A DNA stretch of 64,000 bases from Gammaproteobacteria bacterium (GTDB lineage Bacteria; Pseudomonadota; Gammaproteobacteria; Steroidobacterales; Steroidobacteraceae), in assembly GCA_027459765.1 (NCBI GenBank), contig DAIDHD010000051.1, forward strand, positions 62,001 through 126,000. The letters run 5' to 3'. Within the stretch, counting starts at the first letter, position 1. Every line of letters begins with the position of its first letter. The translations under genes were made by a program, and so were the position numbers. Positions 38,473 through 47,835 of this stretch are shown piece by piece. The notes below the pieces were generated by a model. It was not told where the DNA came from and did no database searches. It saw nothing but the letters and a program-made list of their open reading frames with translations.

Positions 38473-38562
38473 TGCATCGCGAAATCCATGTCCATGCTGT
38501 GATCCTTCCCCGCAATTCGCGCACTCAAGATTGACTTGCAAGCGCCGATGGGAGAGACACAC

Positions 38563-39000
38563 ATGATGAGTCGGCCGAAACAACCTCCGCACCCGCCACA
38601 GCCGTCCGACCGCAAGGCTGCGGACGCGGCCACGCCCGGCGGCACGAGCGACGATGCACGCCGCCGTTCCGGCCGCGTGCGCTTCGACGATCGCGGCAAT
38701 GCGATTTGGGAGTGGTCGGTCGCCACCGGCAAGTTCGGCCGCGACGTGTCCACCGGTCGCCTCAAGTCGCTGGAGCACCCCGCCCTGTCCATCGTCGACG
38801 ACGCTGCCGCACCCGCGCCGACGCAGCCGCCGGCCGTGCGCCCCAATCCGCTCGGCACCAAGAAGGGATACGACCCCTACGACAGCGGCAAGCTCGGCAA
38901 GCCGAAGGACGGGCCGCGCAAGCGCACCGACCTGCGCCGTCTGAGCGAGTGGATGAAGCTCAAGAAGCAGGCCAGCCAAAACGACCCTGACGAGGAGTGA
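38563..39000 (+). CDS. Uncharacterised basic/disordered protein
   Basis: A 145-residue protein with a Pro/Arg-rich N terminus (RPKQPPHPPQPSDRKAADAA) and a central patterned region, GRVRFDDRGNAIWEWSVATG, then RLKSLEHPALSIVDD. C-terminal half has NPLGTKKGYDPYDSGKL and a Lys/Arg-rich end. GGGAGAG lies about 8 nt upstream of ATG 38563; an ATG at 38566 is also possible. Not recognised. The FDDRGN-WEW element looks conserved rather than random, and hints at a small fold. Confidence 0.7.
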   Translation: MMSRPKQPPHPPQPSDRKAADAATPGGTSDDARRRSGRVRFDDRGNAIWEWSVATGKFGRDVSTGRLKSLEHPALSIVDDAAAPAPTQPPAVRPNPLGTKKGYDPYDSGKLGKPKDGPRKRTDLRRLSEWMKLKKQASQNDPDEE

Positions 39001-39015
39001 GACCCGCCGGGCGCG

Positions 39016-39669
39016 TCACGCGAACGCGTGCGCGAGCTTGGCCGCGCTACCCAGCCGATAGAAGGCGCGCAGTTCGCGCACCAGTTCCTCCATCCGCGCG
39101 CCGGCGCGCGACACGTAGCGCCGCTCGAGTCGGCGGCAGAAGCGGGCCGCGCCCCGGTGCGCAGTGACGTAACGCGCCCGCTGGTCCGGCGTGAGACGGT
39201 GGTCGAACCGCACCCGGTCGAACAGCCGCGGATGCACCTGCCAGGGGAAGCCACCGCCCAGCTGGCGCGCGATCAGCAACACCGTGACGGCGTACTTGTC
39301 CACCTCGGCCTGGGTCTCCAGTTCGAGCAGCGACACCGGAGCGTCGCGCTCCAGACGCCAGGTGCAGTAGAGAAAGTGGCTCAGTCCCTCGAGCGCCGTG
39401 CAGTAGTCGGCAAGGTTGCGTTCGTCGAGCCGGCCCAGCGGATCGGCCTCCTCCAGCCGTTCGAGCAGCGCAGGCTCGAGGTACAGCGTGACGCCGGCGC
39501 CGTCGGCGCTCTCCGCGACGAGCAGCGCCTCCTCGAGCGGACGCGCATCGTTGGCCGGCGCGACGTGCGCCACCCGGCGCCGATCGGTGACCAGGAAATC
39601 GTAGACGTCGTAGCTGAAGCTCACGTCGTAGAGCCGGCCTAGCAGTTCCGTGAGCCCGCGCAGCACCAT
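39016..39669 (-). CDS. Uncharacterised protein, alpha-rich
   Basis: A 217-residue cytoplasmic protein with ordinary codon use. The N-terminal part includes LLGRLYDVSFSYDVYDFLVTD and the middle YCTALEGLSHFLYCTWR, followed by LLELETQAEVDKYAVTVLLI. No signal, membrane segment or known motif seen. It precedes another uncharacterised protein on the same strand (39723-40352); the 53-bp gap suggests an operon. Confidence 0.75.
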   Translation of the reverse strand: MVLRGLTELLGRLYDVSFSYDVYDFLVTDRRRVAHVAPANDARPLEEALLVAESADGAGVTLYLEPALLERLEEADPLGRLDERNLADYCTALEGLSHFLYCTWRLERDAPVSLLELETQAEVDKYAVTVLLIARQLGGGFPWQVHPRLFDRVRFDHRLTPDQRARYVTAHRGAARFCRRLERRYVSRAGARMEELVRELRAFYRLGSAAKLAHAFA

Positions 39670-39722
39670 GGTGGGTTCCGTGCGCCTCGAGCGCCGTGTC
39701 GGTCCGGGTCCGCCGACCGGCC

Positions 39723-40352
39723 CTAGTGTTGCCGTCCGCGGCCGCCGGCCGCCACCGGATGCACGCCGAGCTTCTCGAGCAGGCCGTGCGCGCGCCGGCT
39801 GCCGGTCTTCATCCAGATCTCGTAGAGCCGCAGGATGTCGGCGTCGGTGTGCCGATAGGACATCTCACTGACCTCGTTGAGCGCGTCGACCAGATTCTGG
39901 AACTTGTCCGCGAGCTGCGCGTACAGCGACGCGACGGCGCGGCTGGAAGCGGAACGCTGCATGGTGGCCGCCAGCGAGCCGTAGGCCGTGCCGCCCATGG
40001 CGATGTGGTAGTCGATGTCGACGAGCTTGCGCGCGAAGCTCCTCGCGAAGAACCCGGCGATGAACAACGACACGTCGCCGAGCCGCTGCAGCGCCCGCTG
40101 GCGCGCCTGCGACGTGGGCGCATCGACCGCGTCGGCGAGCATCTGCGCGAGCGGCCGCAATCGCAGCCCCTCCGGGGTGCGCTCGTAGAGGGCGTCCGCG
40201 CGCGAGAACACGGTGAGCACGTTGACCACGTAGGCCTCGGCCTGCTCGTCGATCGCGAGGTGCTGGTGCTCGCTCGCCGCGTGGAACGCGTCGCGGAAGA
40301 ATTCCCGCAGCGAACTCACGGCGAGCACGGAACCATCGGCGGCGTTCGGCAT
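39723..40352 (-). CDS. Uncharacterised protein
   Basis: A 209-residue soluble protein, largely helical by eye. LREFFRDAFHAASEHQHLAID, given by its start and end, opens the conserved-looking part, followed by QAEAYVVNVLTVFSRADALY, RLGDVSLFIAGFFARSF and YHIAMGGTAYGSLAATM. Start ATG 40352 chosen from AGGAGG 9 nt upstream; an ATG 3 codons earlier is possible. Function unknown. Probable operon with the 39016 gene. Confidence 0.75.
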   Translation of the reverse strand: MPNAADGSVLAVSSLREFFRDAFHAASEHQHLAIDEQAEAYVVNVLTVFSRADALYERTPEGLRLRPLAQMLADAVDAPTSQARQRALQRLGDVSLFIAGFFARSFARKLVDIDYHIAMGGTAYGSLAATMQRSASSRAVASLYAQLADKFQNLVDALNEVSEMSYRHTDADILRLYEIWMKTGSRRAHGLLEKLGVHPVAAGGRGRQH

Positions 40353-40520
40353 GACCGGCATCCTCCTGCGAGCCCTCGTCTCGAATCCTATCGACAACGA
40401 GGCGCGCAAGTGAAGCGGCCGGCGGCGCAAAAAACGCGAAAAATCCGCCGTATTTCTCGCTTTCGTCAATCAGCAATCGAGCCCGGAGGCTGCCAGCCGG
40501 TCACTCCCCGGGCAGGTGCG

Positions 40521-41225
40521 TCACTCTTCGGGCAGGTGCGCGACCAGTTGCGCGAGCGTGGTCACGGTGCGCGGCGGTGGCGCGAGTTCGGCAGGCCACG
40601 GCCGCTGCTCGCGATTGATCCAGACCGCCGCGATGCCGGCGCCGACCGCGCCCGCGACGTCCGCATGCGGATCGTCGCCCACGTGCAGCACCTCGCCGGC
40701 GGCGACCCCGGCGACGCGCAGGAGTTCACGAAAGATGCGCTCGTCCGGCTTGGCCGCGCCGGCACGGCGCGCGCACACGTGTCCATCGAACAGATCCGAA
40801 AGCCCGCAGCGCGCGAGGTCGGCGTTGCCGTTGCTCAGGGCGAAGATGCGATAGCGCGCGCGCAGCCGCTCGAGCGTGGGACGCACGTCCGGGAAGAGCG
40901 TGACGCGGTTGCGCGCCGCGAAGAAGACTTCGAACGCCGCGTCGACGGCGGCGTCGCGCTCGTCGCGGGCAGCGTAGCCGGCGGCCTCGAATTGGCGCGC
41001 GAGCGCGTGGCGGCGCAGGAAGGTGAAGTCGTGCGCGAGCTGGGGGTGGTCGCTCGCGGCCTGCGCGCGCAGCGCGCGCATCGACTCGACATCCTGGCCG
41101 GCGGCGGCGCGGGGGTGTTGCTCCCGCAGCCAGGCGATCAAGGCACGCTCGGCCGCCTCGATGGTCGGCGCCACCGGCCAGAGCGTGTCGTCCAGGTCGA
41201 GGCTGATCACCCGCGTCCGCGTCAT
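40521..41225 (-). CDS. HAD-superfamily phosphatase, YigB-like
   Basis: A 234-residue hydrolase with HAD motif I ISLDLDDTLWPVAPTI, motif II FALSNGNA, motif III Lys in AGAAKPDERIF and motif IV LHVGDDPHADVAGA. The DLDDTLWP motif is typical of the YigB group, FMN phosphatases that also act on other sugar phosphates. Divergent from the S9 peptidase gene, with 55 bp between the starts. Confidence 0.88.
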   Translation of the reverse strand: MTRTRVISLDLDDTLWPVAPTIEAAERALIAWLREQHPRAAAGQDVESMRALRAQAASDHPQLAHDFTFLRRHALARQFEAAGYAARDERDAAVDAAFEVFFAARNRVTLFPDVRPTLERLRARYRIFALSNGNADLARCGLSDLFDGHVCARRAGAAKPDERIFRELLRVAGVAAGEVLHVGDDPHADVAGAVGAGIAAVWINREQRPWPAELAPPPRTVTTLAQLVAHLPEE

Positions 41226-41280
41226 GCGCCAATGTTAGCCTGCCAGCGGCTACAATCGCGCACTCACGAGGGGGATGACC

Positions 41281-43368
41281 ATGAACACGACGCGCCGTGT
41301 GCTCGCCGCCGCCTGCTCCGCCATGTGTGCTCTGAGCGCCGCTGCCGCCGCGGCCGCCACCGGCGCCGCGGCGCCGGCGCAGCGTTTCGGGGTTCGCGAC
41401 CTGGTCGAGCTCGAGCGCCTCGCCGACGTGACGGTCGCGCCCGACGGCGAGCGCGTCGCCTACACGGTGCGCAGCACCGATCTCGCCGCCGACAAGGGCC
41501 GCACCGCGCTGTGGATGATCGACACCGCGCGACGCCGCGCGGAGCCCACGCGGCTCACCGACCCGGAGCTCGGCGCGAATTCACCGGCCTGGAGCGCCGA
41601 CGGCCGCTTCCTCTACTTCCTTGCGCGCAGCGGCGGTTCGAGCCAGGTTTGGCGGGTGCAGCCGGGCGCTGCGCCGACGGCGGTGACGCACCTGCCGCTC
41701 GACGTCGGCAGCTTTCGCCTGAGCCCGGACGGCGATCGGCTCGTCGTCAGCGTCGAGGTGTTCGTCGACTGCCCGACCCTCGAGTGCACGCTCTCGCGGC
41801 TGGCGGCGGCCAAGGCCGCAACCGGACACGGCGTCAAGTACGACACGCTGTTCGTGCGCCACTGGGACACCTGGAGCGACGGCCGGCGCTCGCAACTGTA
41901 CGCGCTGACGCTCGGCGCGGACGGCACCGCGGGCGGCGAGCCGGTACGGCTCACCGCGGGTATCGACGGCGACGTGCCGGGCAAGCCCTTCGGCGGCCGC
42001 GACGACTACGCGATCAGCCCAGACGGACGCGAAGTGGCCTTCTCGGTGCGGGCGCTGCGTACCGGAGAACCCTGGTCCACCAACTTCGACGTCTACACCG
42101 TGCCCATCGGCGGCGGCCAGCCGCGCAATCTCACGGCGGACAACCCGGCGGCCGACCTCGCCCCGGCCTATTCACCCGACGGGCGCTCGCTCGCCTATCT
42201 CGCCGCCGACCGGCCCGGCTTCGAGTCGGACCGGCAGCACCTGGTGCTGCTCGACAGAGCCACCGGCGGCAAGCGCGCGTTGACCGCGCGCTGGGACCGG
42301 TCCGTCGACGCTTTCGCCTGGTCGCGGGACGGCCGCACGATCTACGCCACCGCCGACCACCTCGGGCAAAAGCCGCTGTGGGCGATCGATGCCGGCAGCG
42401 GGCACGTCACGGCGCTCACCGGCGCGGGTCACGTCGAGAGTTTCGCGCCCGGCAAGAACCGGCTGTTCTTCACCGTGGCGAATCTGGGTGCGCCCGCCGA
42501 CCTGTATGCGGTCGGCTTCGCGGGAGGCCGTGCACAGCGCCTCACCCGGCTCAACGAGGCGCTGTTGTCGACGCGTACGCTCGGCTCCTACGAACAGTTC
42601 GACTTCGCGGGCTGGCACGGCGAGACGGTGTACGGCTACGTGGTCAAGCCCGCGGATTTCGCCGCCGGACGGCGCTACCCGGTGGCGCTGATGATCCACG
42701 GCGGACCCCAGGGCAGCATGGCCAACGAATGGCACTATCGCTGGAACGCGCAGGTCCTCGCCGGTGCCGGCTACGGCGTGGTGATGATCGACTTTCACGG
42801 TTCCACCGGCTACGGGCAGGCGTTCACGGACTCGATCAGCGGCGATTGGGGCGGCAAGCCGCTTGCGGACCTGAAGGCCGGACTCGCGGCCGCCCTCGCA
42901 CGCAACCCCTGGCTCGACGGGGGCCGCGCCTGCGCGCTCGGCGGCTCGTACGGCGGGTTCATGGTCAACTGGATCGCAGGTGTATGGCCGGAACCGTTCC
43001 GCTGCCTGGTGAGCCACGACGGCATCTTCGACCAGCGCAGCATGTACTACTCGACCGAGGAGCTGTGGTTCCCCGAATGGGAGAACGGCGGCCCGGAATA
43101 CGCCAATCCGGCCGGCTATGCGCGCTTCAACCCGATCGATCACGTCGCCGAGTGGCGCACGCCGATGCTCGTGATCCACGGCCAACTCGACTTTCGCGTG
43201 CCCTACGAACAGGGTCTGGCGGTGTTCACGGCGCTGCAACGCCGCGGCGTGCCGAGCGAGTTGCTGTACTTCCCGCAGGAGAATCACTGGGTGCTGAAGC
43301 CGTCGGACAGCATCCAGTGGTACGACACCGCGATCGCCTGGCTCGACCGCTGGACCCGGACGAACTGA
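41281..43368 (+). CDS. Exported S9 family prolyl-oligopeptidase-type peptidase
   Basis: A 695-residue serine peptidase of the acylaminoacyl-peptidase/DPP type. A signal peptide (residues about 1-25, RRVLAAACSAMCALSAAAAA) is followed by a WD40-like beta propeller (SPDGREVAFSVRAL, YSPDGRSLAYLAADRPG). The catalytic domain has GGSYGGFMVNW (Ser near 556), HGQLDFRVPYEQG (Asp near 636) and ENHWVLK (His near 668). I use ATG 41281 because GAGGGG lies 9 nt upstream; ATG 41275 would add two residues. Periplasmic peptide degradation is likely. Confidence 0.93.
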   Translation: MNTTRRVLAAACSAMCALSAAAAAAATGAAAPAQRFGVRDLVELERLADVTVAPDGERVAYTVRSTDLAADKGRTALWMIDTARRRAEPTRLTDPELGANSPAWSADGRFLYFLARSGGSSQVWRVQPGAAPTAVTHLPLDVGSFRLSPDGDRLVVSVEVFVDCPTLECTLSRLAAAKAATGHGVKYDTLFVRHWDTWSDGRRSQLYALTLGADGTAGGEPVRLTAGIDGDVPGKPFGGRDDYAISPDGREVAFSVRALRTGEPWSTNFDVYTVPIGGGQPRNLTADNPAADLAPAYSPDGRSLAYLAADRPGFESDRQHLVLLDRATGGKRALTARWDRSVDAFAWSRDGRTIYATADHLGQKPLWAIDAGSGHVTALTGAGHVESFAPGKNRLFFTVANLGAPADLYAVGFAGGRAQRLTRLNEALLSTRTLGSYEQFDFAGWHGETVYGYVVKPADFAAGRRYPVALMIHGGPQGSMANEWHYRWNAQVLAGAGYGVVMIDFHGSTGYGQAFTDSISGDWGGKPLADLKAGLAAALARNPWLDGGRACALGGSYGGFMVNWIAGVWPEPFRCLVSHDGIFDQRSMYYSTEELWFPEWENGGPEYANPAGYARFNPIDHVAEWRTPMLVIHGQLDFRVPYEQGLAVFTALQRRGVPSELLYFPQENHWVLKPSDSIQWYDTAIAWLDRWTRTN

Positions 43369-43390
43369 CCCCGGAGGCAGGCCGCGGCGT

Positions 43391-44425
43391 TCAGGCGTAC
43401 AGCGCGCGCCACGCCGCCGGGTAGGCGGTGCCGAGGGCGATGATCCGCCGCAGCAGCTCGTCGTAGGAGAGCCCCGCGGTGCGCGCCGCTTGCGCGAAAT
43501 CCTCGGTCTCGGAGAGGTTCGGATTGGCGTTCGCCTCGAGCACGTAGAGCGTGCCGTCGGCGCGCAGGCGAAAATCCATGCGCGCATAGCCGGACAGGTG
43601 CAGCGCCCGATAGATCCGCTTCGACAGCCGCTCCAGGCGCGCCTGGGTCCCCTCGGGCAGATCGTGGGCCGCCGCCGTGCTGATGCCGTACTTGCGCTGG
43701 TAGGCCCGGTCCCACTTCACCTTGCGGGTGGCGATCGCCGGCAGCTTCTCCGGCAGCGATCCGAAGCTCATCTCCCACACCGGCAGCACCGTGAGCCGCT
43801 CGTTGCCCATCACGCCGACGTACAGCTCGCGGCCCTCGATGTACTCCTCCACCAGCGCGTCGGACTTCGTCTGGTCGTGCACGAACTCGATGCGCTCGCG
43901 CAGCTGGCGCGCGTCCTCGACCACCGAGGCGTGCGCGATGCCGAGCGACGCGTCTTCGGTCGAGGACTTCACGAACATGGGGTAGCGCAGCTTGCCGGGC
44001 AGCCGCGGCTTCTTGCCGCGCGGAAACACCGCGAACTGCGGCGTCGGAATGCGGTGATAGGACAATAGCTGCTTGCAGAGCACCTTGTCCCGCGACAGCA
44101 TCAGTCCGCGCGGATTGCAGCCCGTGTAGGGCTGATGGAGGAGCTCGAGGAACGCGACGACGTGCTGGTCGTAGGTGACGATCCCGTCGAACTCCTCCAG
44201 CAGGTTGAAGACGATGTCGGGCTGCCAGTCGCGCAGGCTTCGCCGCAGCTCCTGCAGGCTGTCGCTCAAGCCCAGGGGCATCACCTCGTGGCCGGCCGCC
44301 TTCAGGTGCGAGACCACGTCGTACTCGGTGCGCCACTCGTCGATCTCGCGCTCGGAGACTCCTTCGAGCGTCTCCGGAGGCACCAGCGTCGAGTGCACGG
44401 GGACCAGCACGCGCAGCTTCTTCAC
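43391..44425 (-). CDS. ATP-grasp ligase, D-Ala-D-Ala-ligase-like
   Basis: A 344-residue ATP-grasp enzyme with N-terminal LRVLVPVHSTLVPPETL, then RDKVLCKQLLSYHRIPTP, YPMFVKSSTEDASLGIAHAS (ATP-binding Lys and Gly/Ser-rich loop) and the C-terminal metal-binding LEANANPNLSETEDF. In shape it follows D-Ala-D-Ala ligase, but the catalytic loop sequence is not that of a canonical Ddl. The GTG start overlaps the stop of the zincin gene by 4 bp (GTGA). It probably joins an amino acid or peptide to a carboxylate; the partner is unknown. Confidence 0.85.
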   Translation of the reverse strand: MKKLRVLVPVHSTLVPPETLEGVSEREIDEWRTEYDVVSHLKAAGHEVMPLGLSDSLQELRRSLRDWQPDIVFNLLEEFDGIVTYDQHVVAFLELLHQPYTGCNPRGLMLSRDKVLCKQLLSYHRIPTPQFAVFPRGKKPRLPGKLRYPMFVKSSTEDASLGIAHASVVEDARQLRERIEFVHDQTKSDALVEEYIEGRELYVGVMGNERLTVLPVWEMSFGSLPEKLPAIATRKVKWDRAYQRKYGISTAAAHDLPEGTQARLERLSKRIYRALHLSGYARMDFRLRADGTLYVLEANANPNLSETEDFAQAARTAGLSYDELLRRIIALGTAYPAAWRALYA

Positions 44426-45486
44426 AACGCGACCCGCGGGAGCTGGCGCTCCTCGTAGGACTCGGCGAGGCGGCCTATCATCCAGCGCAGATGCGGCTTC
44501 AATTCGCGGCGTGAACCGCGCAGGTACAGGCCGAGCGCCTCGCAGCGCTCGATGGTGACACGCAGCACCTGGTGCACCAGGTACTCGCTGAAAGTGCCGG
44601 CGGCGGCGAGCTCGCCGACGAGCCCGTTGCGCGCCTCGCGCAGCACGCTCGCCGCCCGCGGCGCATCGCGGCGGCGGGGCGAGGTGGTGAACACCTTGAG
44701 CAGCAGCTCGTCGACGCCCGAGCGGCGCGGCGCCCGATAGCGCGCGAGCTTGCGCTCGTAGTGCGAACGCAGGGTGCGGGTCTCGTCGCGGATGTCCTCG
44801 ACGCTGCTGCGGTCGAGCACGGGCGGCGCGGTCGCGGCCACCTCCGCCATGAGTTCGTCGATGTACTCGAGTTTCGCGAACGCCGGCCAGCCGCGGTACT
44901 CGCGGCGCCAGGCCGAGCGCGGCTTGAGCCACACCGCGAACGTTTCCGCGAAATCCTCGGTCGGGTGGGCCTGCGCGTACCACGCGCCGAGGTGCTGCAC
45001 GAAGCGGCGGCTGCCCGGGCGCGGCCGGTAGGCGTCCGGGTACGGCAGCGACGCCGGTCCGAACACCTCGCGCCAGCGGCGGCGGCGGCGCAACCGATAG
45101 GCCGAGTCGATCGCGTGGCCTGCCTCGTGGCGCAGGATGCGCATCAGCCAGTTGCGATTGCCACCCTCCACCTCGCGCATGAAGCGCCGTTCCAGGGAGG
45201 CGAGCCGCCGGTGGGCGAGATAGAAGGGCACGGCGATGCCCGGCACGCCGTCCGGCGAGAACCACTCCTGCGCGAGCCAGCAGTGCGGACGGAAGCGCAC
45301 GCCGCGGGCTTCGAGTTCCTCGTACAGCCGCTCGATGGACAGTTCGAGCTCGGTGCCCGCGATGCACAGGTCGAGGTCGCAGAAGCGCAGGCTCAGCAAT
45401 TGCTCGTCGCTCAGGGCCTCCCACGCGAGCACGCGCCGACTCCCGCGGCGTCGGCCGCCGCCCCGGGTGGATCTGATCGCCTGCAT
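44422..45486 (-). CDS. Putative zinc-binding metallopeptidase (zincin)
   Basis: A 354-residue protein. The zinc motif is in RILRHEAGHAIDSAYRL (HEAGH near residue 119), followed at about 50 residues by PTEDFAETFAVWL, whose Glu and Phe-Ala-Glu-xF arrangement supplies the likely third ligand. Upstream, RFRPHCWLAQEWFSPDGVPG is characteristic of a bacterial zincin family with unassigned function. No signal peptide; the N terminus is Arg-rich. It is translationally coupled to the ATP-grasp gene. A role in maturing a modified peptide is inference. Confidence 0.85.
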   Translation of the reverse strand: MQAIRSTRGGGRRRGSRRVLAWEALSDEQLLSLRFCDLDLCIAGTELELSIERLYEELEARGVRFRPHCWLAQEWFSPDGVPGIAVPFYLAHRRLASLERRFMREVEGGNRNWLMRILRHEAGHAIDSAYRLRRRRRWREVFGPASLPYPDAYRPRPGSRRFVQHLGAWYAQAHPTEDFAETFAVWLKPRSAWRREYRGWPAFAKLEYIDELMAEVAATAPPVLDRSSVEDIRDETRTLRSHYERKLARYRAPRRSGVDELLLKVFTTSPRRRDAPRAASVLREARNGLVGELAAAGTFSEYLVHQVLRVTIERCEALGLYLRGSRRELKPHLRWMIGRLAESYEERQLPRVAL

Positions 45487-45496
45487 GGCGCCCACG

Positions 45497-46942
45497 CTAA
45501 TGCAAATCCCGCGTCTTGGATACTGGCGTGGACTGCGCCTCGCCCTCATCCAGTGCCGCATCGGTCAGCGCCGCAGCGAGCAGCCGGTCGGCCGCCGCGG
45601 TGAGCATTTCCCGACGACGGATGGCGGCCCGCCAGACCTCCGGAATGGCCGCCACGCCCCAGAGTGCGCCGGCGAGTTGGCCGAAGAGCGCACCACGGAC
45701 ATCGGCGTCGCCGCCGCCATTGACCACGGCGAGCACGCCGTCGCGAAACCCCGTGGCGCCGGCGAGCGCCGCCGGCAGCCAGTCGAGTTCCTGCCCGTCG
45801 TCCGCGCCGCCGCCGTGAGCCCGCAGCAACGCGCGCGCCTCGGCGAGGAGCGAGTCCGCCGTGGCGCCGCGCAACGCCGCGAGCAGCAGCGCCGCGTGTC
45901 GCCGCGCCAGCGATCGGGACGACGGCCCCGGGTGGGTGAGCGCCGCGATGCGTGCCGCCCAGTCGAGGGCACGGGCCGGGTGATCGGGCGCCGCGAGCGC
46001 GGCCGCGCCTGCGCGCGGCAACGGCTCGAACGGGCTTCCCGCCCCGAGCTCGGCGGCCGATCCCGGCGCCTCGCCGGCGGCACGTGCCACCGCGGCGGTG
46101 ATGCCGACGCACTCCCCGGTGCTGGAGAAAGCTCCCTCGCGCCGCCAGCGCCCGAAGCGCCCGCGCAGATCGTCCACATCGACCGCCTCGCGCGCCGCGA
46201 GACTCTCCGCCGTGGCGAGGAACAGAGCCGCGTCGTCGGTGAAGGCTCCGGGCGGCAATCGCCAGCGGCCGCCGCCGCCGAGATCGCGCACCGGGGCAAA
46301 GCGCGTTACGCCGAGAAACTGCACCGAAGCGCCGAGTGCGTCGCCGATCGCCAGCCCGTAGACCGCGCCGAGGTAGCGCCGGTAGAGCCGCTGCGCGCCC
46401 GACAGATCGATCTCGAACCCCGCCTCGGCGGGCGGCTCGCGCCACGACCGCACCCAGTCGCGCTGCAGCGCCGACAACGACGGCGTGTCCTCGTGCGCCG
46501 CCGGCGCGACACGCGCCAGCGCCGCCTCGGCGGCGAGTCCGTGCCGGCACAACCAGCACGCCGCCACCGTGGCCGTGCGGCCCCCGGCGCCGCGCGCGTG
46601 CAGGTAGACCACGTGCCCCACCTCCAGCGCCCGATCGACGTAGTCGAGGATGTCGGCCATCGCGCGTTCGCTGGCCGGCGCCGCTCCGCGCGGCACCGCC
46701 ATGCGCACGTAGACCACGTAGCGTCCGTCTGCGGCACGCACCGTCGGCAACAGGTGCGCGTAAGACGGGCACTCCTCGGCGGCCGACAGATCGATGAAGT
46801 AGGTGATTCCGGCGCCGAGCAGCGCGTCGAGCCGCCGGGCGTACTCGTCCCGGGATTCGTCTTCCGGGTGCGGGCCGAGCAGGAGCCTGCCCTCCTCGAG
46901 CCAGCGACAGCCGGGCAAGGGCTCTGCCGGGTGACCGGTCAC
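45497..46942 (-). CDS. Inactive dual-specificity-phosphatase domain fused to ADP-ribosylglycohydrolase
   Basis: A 481-residue two-domain protein. The first 170 residues have the dual-specificity phosphatase layout, ending with [20 protein letters not shown], where the expected catalytic HC(x5)R is HA(x5)R. From about 185 the ADP-ribosylglycohydrolase domain follows: [35 protein letters not shown] (Mg-binding Thr-Asp-Asp) and [21 protein letters not shown], given by ends, with Asp ligands. So it can plausibly remove ADP-ribose, while the phosphatase half should be binding-only. The GTG overlaps the ttcA stop (GTGA). Confidence 0.88.
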   Translation of the reverse strand: MTGHPAEPLPGCRWLEEGRLLLGPHPEDESRDEYARRLDALLGAGITYFIDLSAAEECPSYAHLLPTVRAADGRYVVYVRMAVPRGAAPASERAMADILDYVDRALEVGHVVYLHARGAGGRTATVAACWLCRHGLAAEAALARVAPAAHEDTPSLSALQRDWVRSWREPPAEAGFEIDLSGAQRLYRRYLGAVYGLAIGDALGASVQFLGVTRFAPVRDLGGGGRWRLPPGAFTDDAALFLATAESLAAREAVDVDDLRGRFGRWRREGAFSSTGECVGITAAVARAAGEAPGSAAELGAGSPFEPLPRAGAAALAAPDHPARALDWAARIAALTHPGPSSRSLARRHAALLLAALRGATADSLLAEARALLRAHGGGADDGQELDWLPAALAGATGFRDGVLAVVNGGGDADVRGALFGQLAGALWGVAAIPEVWRAAIRRREMLTAAADRLLAAALTDAALDEGEAQSTPVSKTRDLH

Positions 46943-47835
46943 TCGGCGGCAGGCTCGACGGAAGCGTCGAGTTCCCAGGGAAGCGGCCACTCCACGCCCT
47001 CGCCCGCGCGCGGCTCGCCGGCGGCGGCCCGCAGGGCCTCGAGGCCCGCGAAGTCGAACGCGCGCGGATCGGCGAGCTGGGACGGCGCGACGTTGCGCAG
47101 GCTCGAGAAGATCGACTCGATCCGCCCCGGGAAGCGCGCCTCCCAGTCGGCGAGCATGTGTTTCACGGCGACCCGCTTGAGGTGCTGCTGCGAACCGCAC
47201 AGATCGCAGGGAATGATCGGAAAGGCGCGCGCCGCCGCGTAGCGCGCGATCAGCCGCTCCGGCACGAACGAGAGCGGTCGGATGACGATGTGGCGCCGGT
47301 CCTCCGACAGCAGCTTCGGCGGCATCGCCTTCAGCCTTCCTGAGAAGAACAGGTTCAGGAACAGCGTCTCGATCAGATCGTCGCGGTGATGGCCGAGAGC
47401 GATCTTGGTGATGCCGTTCTCGGCCGCGTACCGGTACAGCGCACCGCGGCGCAGTCGCGAACACAGCCCGCAGAACGTCTTGCCCTCCGGGACCACGCGC
47501 TTGACCACCGAGTAGGTGTCCTGTTCGATCACGTGATACGGCACGCCGAGGCCCGTCAGGTAGCGCGGCAGGACGTCGGCCGGGAAGCCGGGCTGCTTCT
47601 GATCGAGATTGACGGCCACCACATCGAAGCGCACCGGCGCGCTGCGCTTCAAGGAAAGCATCATGTCGAGCAGCGTGTAGGAGTCCTTGCCGCCCGACAG
47701 ACACACCATCACCCGGTCGCCGTCCGCGACCATGCCGTACTCGGCGATCGCCTTGCCGGTGAGCCCGCGGATGTGCGCGGCGAGCTTGTGGAAGGTGTTC
47801 GAGGCGGGCTCTGCGCCGCCCGTCGGGCCCGTCAC
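46939..47835 (-). CDS. ttcA: tRNA 2-thiocytidine synthetase TtcA
   Basis: ATP- and Fe-S-dependent enzyme that puts s2C at position 32 of tRNA. The 298-residue protein has the PP-loop [32 protein letters not shown] (first CxxC), [17 protein letters not shown], and [14 protein letters not shown] (second CxxC). All four Cys ligands are present. The GTG start overlaps the stop of the carboxypeptidase gene by 4 bp (TCGTGACGG). It is the second gene of a five-gene operon. Confidence 0.95.
   Translation of the reverse strand: MTGPTGGAEPASNTFHKLAAHIRGLTGKAIAEYGMVADGDRVMVCLSGGKDSYTLLDMMLSLKRSAPVRFDVVAVNLDQKQPGFPADVLPRYLTGLGVPYHVIEQDTYSVVKRVVPEGKTFCGLCSRLRRGALYRYAAENGITKIALGHHRDDLIETLFLNLFFSGRLKAMPPKLLSEDRRHIVIRPLSFVPERLIARYAAARAFPIIPCDLCGSQQHLKRVAVKHMLADWEARFPGRIESIFSSLRNVAPSQLADPRAFDFAGLEALRAAAGEPRAGEGVEWPLPWELDASVEPAAE

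Noticed and set aside
39696-43424. A plus-strand frame of more than 1200 codons over yigB and the S9 peptidase
   Set aside because: Antisense or out of frame to clear genes; composition is low-complexity and without motifs.
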